From: Trichopria drosophilae
Lineage: Eukaryota > Arthropoda > Insecta > Hymenoptera > Diapriidae
NCBI GenBank assembly: GCA_030407085.1
Contig: CM059586.1
Span: forward strand, 86,301,501 to 86,365,500
DNA length: 64,000 nt
Direction: 5' to 3'
The position numbers and the translations under genes are program-made. Every line of letters starts with the position of its first letter. Positions within the stretch are counted from its first letter, which is position 1. Positions 59,271 to 64,000 of the stretch are shown in pieces. A model generated the notes under the pieces. That model searched no databases. It worked only from the letters and a program-made list of their open reading frames with translations, and had not been told where the DNA came from.

Positions 59271-59358
59271 ACCCGAGTAACATATATTCAGGCCCTGATC
59301 AGGGTGTAACGCTTTTGGTCAGGCCCTGATCAGGGCCCTAATAAATTTCTACTCGGGA
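59271..59358. mobile_element. Palindromic mini-element (ACCCGAGTA ends), copy 2
   Basis: An 88-bp palindrome with ends ACCCGAGTAA and CTACTCGGGA, and inner CCTGATCAGGG stems. It is inverted relative to 50272-50385 and lacks that copy's internal duplication. It lies 12 bp upstream of the acceptor of the minus-strand gene's first visible exon. Confidence 0.78.
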
Positions 59359-59359
59359 T

Positions 59360-61280
59360 ATACATATATTCAAGAATTTGCATGGGGGAGGGGGTACGGG
59401 GGACAAAACGTTGCTTGAAAAGAAAAGTAAATATATTACGCAAAATGCCAGATTAAAGTTATTATCCAGTAGCTATCAGTTGGATTAACCTTTCGTTATA
59501 CCAAAAAGCTAAATACACTGAATGTAAATTATACTTCAGAGGACTCTAAAACGATAAATCTTATCTCTCCCTCTATTGTGGGACCAAAATAGCACACTCT
59601 GGTATGAGAAAATAATATTGCAACAAGGTGAGAGAATAGGTATTTTTCTCCCTAGTTGCACAATGTACTATTATCATTCTCGTCCGATTGAACCCTTGGT
59701 TTACACGTTAAAAAAGACGGTAAAAATCGACAGAAATGTTCCAAATGTGGGGTCGGGGACCCTATCCGTGTTTTTGTATTCTTACCTAAAAATTCGTGAA
59801 AGAATTTAACTGTAGGATAGGTTAGACTAGCTGCTCATATACATTTAACAGGGCATAATTTTGAATCGTTTTTATGACTTTTGAACAATTAATCGTTATT
59901 ATGAAAGTTATTATTATTATATAAAGTTATTATATAAAGAAAGTCATGTATTATAAAAGTTTCTAAGGAAACTTTTATTTTCATTTAAATGTTTGAAAAT
60001 TTAATTAGGCTATAGCCCTCTCTTACTTTTTTGTAGGAAATTACAAAAAAGGCCCTCGCATTTTGCATTTGTGAATTCTGCACTGTTTTCGATACGGAAG
60101 CAATAGAATAAAAAAAGTACAGATTTTATCCCTTTTAAGAACGTTTACAAATCATTATAGTTAATTATTAGTAACTAAATCGTCTGGAAATTATGATAAA
60201 ATACTCTTAAAGATGTAATAAAAATGAATCTGTTCATAAAAATTTTCTTTTTCAATGATTTCGTATTTTAATCGTCATTTTAAAATTGTCAGAGCCCGCG
60301 TGGTAATTATTAGTTCCCTGGCGCGGCAGTCTCAACAGAAAATTTCTCTCCGTGTATAGATAATTAGCCATTTTGCGCTGTTTAAGAAACACACCTCAAG
60401 ATATTCTTGAAGCCTAGAAAAGATTATTCATTTTTTTAATGTAGACTTTACAGAGAATTGGATTAGATAAAAAATGTCTTAGATTTGGTCAAAGAATACT
60501 TTCAACAAATAAAACAAATTATCAACAATTATATCAATACATTCTGAAAAAAATTAAAAATATTCGACTCATTTTAAAACATAATTCTTTACAACAACGT
60601 TTGGATTCGGATGCCAAATGTGTATCATGTGCGATTGTAGAAGTTTGTAATTGTTTCGTAATTGTAAATTGTATAATTGTTTAGCGGTGTTGGTGATTTT
60701 CCATCACGTCAAAAAATCAAATTTTAAAACATTTGTCCATTGCCTTGGAGCTGAAATTTTGAAAATTCACTTCAGATTGGTAATCAGCGCCCAATATTGC
60801 CCAAAGAACTAGATTGATGATAATATAATCGGGATTTAAAAATTTTGGCCGTCATATTGTTCCATCACTTAAAATGTTTAAGAACTAACTTTACATGCTT
60901 CTTCAGTGACCAACAAAACCACTAAGTAACAAAATTCTCATCAACCCAATCGGCATTTAAAAATGTTGTTCGCGATATTGGATATTTTGAATATTCCAAA
61001 ACCAAATACAGACTGGTAATGGTAGACCCCAGAAAAGATAACAAACGATTGTGAGATGTTAAAAATTCTCACGATTTTGGGATTTACGAACTTTGACGAC
61101 TCTTGGATGCTTCCTAGCGATAGCTGCATACAATTTAGTGGAAACCCATTTATTGCAAATAATCTCTACGGTAAAATATCGGTAACATTTTTTGTAAGAT
61201 AGAAGCCCTCTTTAATTTGTATTATTTTATGATTTAATTTTCACTGATTTACGAAAAGCAAGAGAAAAAGAGATGACCAA
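59360..61280. other. Upstream of the minus-strand gene, AT-rich
   Basis: No further exon was recognised on the minus strand. It includes the dispersed repeat at 60140-60295 (see 7985) and worn relatives of the 118-bp unit at 60750-61120 (GATTGGTAATCAGCGCC and similar). Confidence 0.35.
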
Positions 61281-61284
61281 AATC

Positions 61285-61677
61285 GGATCAAAATCGGTCA
61301 GATCTAAAAACGATCTAAATGAGATCCTGATTTTGAGATAATCCAGAACCAAAGTTGGACGAGTTTGCAACTAAAACTAAATCTTAATCATATTTTAATA
61401 TGAATTTATAATTATTTGATTGCATTAAAAAAAAACTATAAATAAATCTCCACGAGGTGAAATCGAACCTCAGACCGTTCGGTAACAATCGACGCCATTA
61501 TCACTCGGTCACGGTGCTTGTGGATGTCAGTTACAAAGAAAAGTAATATTTGATAACATGATTCTATTTTTATATAAGATCTTTATTTGGTTGTAAACTC
61601 GTGCAACTTTGATCCTGGATTGTCTCAAAATTAGTACCTCATTTAGATCGTGTTTAGATCTGACCGATTTTTATCAG
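61285..61677. mobile_element. Long inverted-repeat element with tRNA-like loop
   Basis: Arms of about 90 bp (61285-61378 and 61587-61677) match as inverted copies, sharing AAAATCGGTCAGATCTAAA, CGATCTAAATGAG, TTTTGAGA.AATCCAG and ACGAGTTT.CAAC. The loop of about 200 bp carries the tRNA-like sequence annotated separately. It has no coding capacity. Confidence 0.75.
61449..61520 (-). repeat. tRNA-like sequence (Leu/Ser-type), probable SINE or tRNA relic
   Basis: On the minus strand, an A-box-like TGACCGAGTGA (61511-61501) is followed by AATGGCG and a B-box GGTTCGATTTC (61469-61459), in the order and spacing of a tRNA. The acceptor arms do not close properly (CACCGTG against CTCGTGG), so it is not a normal tRNA gene. 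It fits a pol III promoter remnant inside a non-autonomous element. Confidence 0.55.
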
Positions 61678-61859
61678 AAGTTACTGTCAATGTTCATACC
61701 TCGATAATATTGATCCGACTAATCATCAGATTTTTACATCACTCGTTCTTTCCAATCCCACGCAATTGACCAATTTCGTGTCTTTTAACGATATAAAAGT
61801 TGTTCGATATATGGCTAGTATTGGAAAGTGCAATCAAGAATGCGTCGTTTAAGATTCAC

Positions 61860-62305
61860 CAGTATGATCACGCGTTAGATTTATAATGCAGTGTTAAAAA
61901 TGCCCTCGGAGGTATGTTAACGTGTGTTCACCAGGATCGTATGTATACGCGTCCTCTTGGGAACTGTATCTCTCTCTGCGTTGCGCAAAGCTCATGTGAC
62001 GAAGGGAAAGTTAATCTTTGTAAGGCAGAATGTAGCTTCGTAAGGCGATGGTGTGATCAGGGCCGGTTAACCGATACACTTCGCGTCACGAGGATCATTA
62101 CGTTACGTTCCATTACGTGCATTACGCTAAGGGAAGATTACATCACGTGAAAAGACCGAAGATAGATGAGTCTAGGGGATTCGATGCTTTCGTAATCGCA
62201 CTGCTGACCGTTCATTCAAAAACAAACGATCAATTTGCATTGATGATCGGTTATCACAATTTTTCGAGTGCAGCAACTGTCGCCGTTACATCGATACTGC
62301 AGTAA
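61860..62305. other. Moderately GC-rich unique block
   Basis: Enriched in CG and in CATTACG/ACGTTACG words compared with its flanks. Reading frames of 60-80 codons exist on the plus strand but have no domain or splice context. It may be regulatory for the gene to the left. Confidence 0.25.
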
Positions 62306-62309
62306 AGTA

Positions 62310-63380
62310 CCCAGCGTGGAATTGATTGTCAGGAATATATTTATTAATTGAGGAAAACGTTAAGGCAGTTTTGCTATAAAATCGTTATGAAATTGTAATG
62401 TAATTGCTTAAAATCGTTATTTGATAAACCCAATATAGAACGACATTCTACAGAAGAACTCCATTATATGAATCTACGATTTCAGAAACATTAAATTCAA
62501 CGAAAATAGCAAAATTAACATTGTCAAATGTCGTTGACATAGTTGGTATAATGAACCTTAACAATGTAGAATGGACATCGTACTATTCTACTGGAAATCT
62601 TTCCTGTGTTTATCTGTTCTACTCAATTTGTGTTTCTTATTTTAATGGAACGTCACTCTATAAATTCTATGTTATACGCCACTCTAATGGAGTGAATTTT
62701 TATTTTAAGCGACATTGAAAACCGAGGAATTCTGACTGAAGTGAGTATTCACTTTTACATGGATTTTCTTGATTTCAAAAAATCAATCGAATTTGTAGTA
62801 TTAGAGAAAATATAAATTCCATATTCCAGTCCAATGCTGCAAAGTGCTAAATACATGTTAGATACATTATATATTAATACCTGCGTGTCACATGTAATAA
62901 ATCAGATATGCAGTATCGAAACGTTCCTTCAAGTCGTCTAATATACAAAATAGAAATACATTTTCCTAACTAGAGCAAAATAGTATTGCGAGAGTCGCGA
63001 GCGCTCCTAGTGGTGGCTACGTTATTTACGTATCATCCATTGATAAAAATGCATTCTTAGCAGAAGAGTAAAAATTCGACTATTCTTCGTCTCTTTTAGA
63101 ATCGAATTATCACTAAAACAACTCTTAGTGGAGTGATTTTCTCAGTCACCCTTTACAACAGTGAAGCTCTCACAGTGTTATTTTGTCAAAAATTGGTAAT
63201 GCAAATTTTAGACCTTGTTTTTCCATTAATAAATCTCTTTGAACGATGATTAATGGTTCTTCTTATTGTTATATTATATTACTACAACGGTTCTATTTGA
63301 TATATTATATAATTGTTAACCCTGAAATGATTCTTTTTTATTTCAATTTCAATCAATTATCTCGTATCGAAACCAAACAT
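62310..63380. other. Intergenic, AT-rich
   Basis: A few GGAGTGA words (62690, 63130) recall the 41405 element, but no ends are visible. Confidence 0.3.
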
Positions 63381-63384
63381 GAAA

Positions 63385-63672
63385 AATACATATGCTACTA
63401 GTTTGGAGGTTGCTTTTCGAGGTCAAAATTGGATTGCAGCCAACAGGAATTCTAATATGGCGTCAAGTTTGAAGAAAATTGCCAAAAAATTTAGAAACAT
63501 TTCAGTCTTATGAATTTTTTTGAGCCATCAGAATTTTGGGGTCTAGCGAGACTATGGGCAACGGTGGGTACAATACTTTAATTATGAGACAACATGCTAC
63601 TTTTATATCCTACTTCATTATAACTATCTCAAAATGACGTCATAGTGATTATTTCTTTTGAAATATTTCTAG
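63385..63672 (+). repeat. Dispersed repeat, copy 2 (see 32640-32955)
   Basis: Collinear with 32640-32955: GAGGTTGCTTTTCGAGG, AATATGGCGTCAAGTTTGAA, GAGCCATCAGAAT and ACTTTTATATCCTACTTCAT. The copies diverge after about 63675, where copy 1 runs into the long fold-back arm. Confidence 0.6.
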
Positions 63673-64000
63673 ATGCTGCAACTAAAAAAAGCGGATACAG
63701 AACGCCCCAGTTCAGGCCAAAGGGCGAGACACAGCAAAAGCTGTTTTACAAACTGATCTACAGAGTATTTAGTTTTTCCCCTGGTATAAACATATGCAGT
63801 TTTTTGTTACACTCCCCGGTTTCCCTGTACATTTAATATGGGAAAAATGTAAACTGGATAGATCCTAGCCACAAACTGGATTCATTTTTTAATACGGTCA
63901 CTGTTGCCTTTTTTGAAAATACACATCCAAAGTTCAGTTAATTCAGATGTGCCTCTTTGAATATTTTTTAGATACTTTTTTGGCCCCATATACAACCGTT

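Noticed and set aside
61449..61520. Functional tRNA gene
   Set aside because: A- and B-box-like sequences are present, but the acceptor stem does not pair and it sits in the loop of an inverted-repeat element.
1..64000. CRISPR arrays, bacterial operons, prophage or other prokaryotic systems
   Set aside because: There are no regularly spaced repeats with unique spacers, no clustered long ORFs and no Shine-Dalgarno sites. Split genes show eukaryotic DNA.

Overview
The window looks like AT-rich nuclear DNA of an arthropod, most likely an insect. It has split genes with GT..AG introns, long introns and intergenic DNA that is roughly 70% A+T by eye, and many short non-autonomous fold-back repeats. 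There are no bacterial-style gene clusters, ribosome binding sites or long ORFs. I cannot name the species.

Region 1 (about 961-15222, minus strand) is the 5' two-thirds of a secreted animal haem peroxidase gene of the chorion peroxidase/peroxinectin type. Six coding exons join in one consistent frame: 15222-15056, 14397-14318, 11925-11832, 10652-10461, 2262-2066 and 1219-about 961. They encode about 329 residues, from the signal peptide through the distal haem site (WGQFMDHD) to the NTVYG segment. The proximal-histidine half of the enzyme must lie to the left, outside the window. Intron 4 is 8.2 kb long and holds only repeats and AT-rich DNA.

Region 2 (about 15.2-58.8 kb) has no gene that I can establish. 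It is a mosaic of fold-back/MITE-like elements, dispersed repeat families, low-complexity tracts and a few CpG- or GC-rich blocks (16.9-17.1, 21.6, 23.2-23.9, 34.5-35.9, 46.9-47.3 kb) that may be exons or promoters. Two items stand out. One is a complete hammerhead ribozyme core at 30805-30875 on the plus strand. The other is a 501-bp direct repeat, apparently identical, at 48905-49405 and 52059-52559.

Region 3 (58863-59258, minus strand) is the 3' end of a second protein-coding gene. Three small exons separated by 70- and 85-nt introns join in one frame and encode 79 C-terminal residues of a protein I do not recognise. A short palindromic transposable element sits 12 bp upstream of the first of these exons.

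Region 4 (59.3-64 kb) is repeat-rich. It includes a 390-bp long-inverted-repeat element carrying a tRNA-like sequence in its loop, and a second copy of the 32.6-kb dispersed repeat at the right edge.
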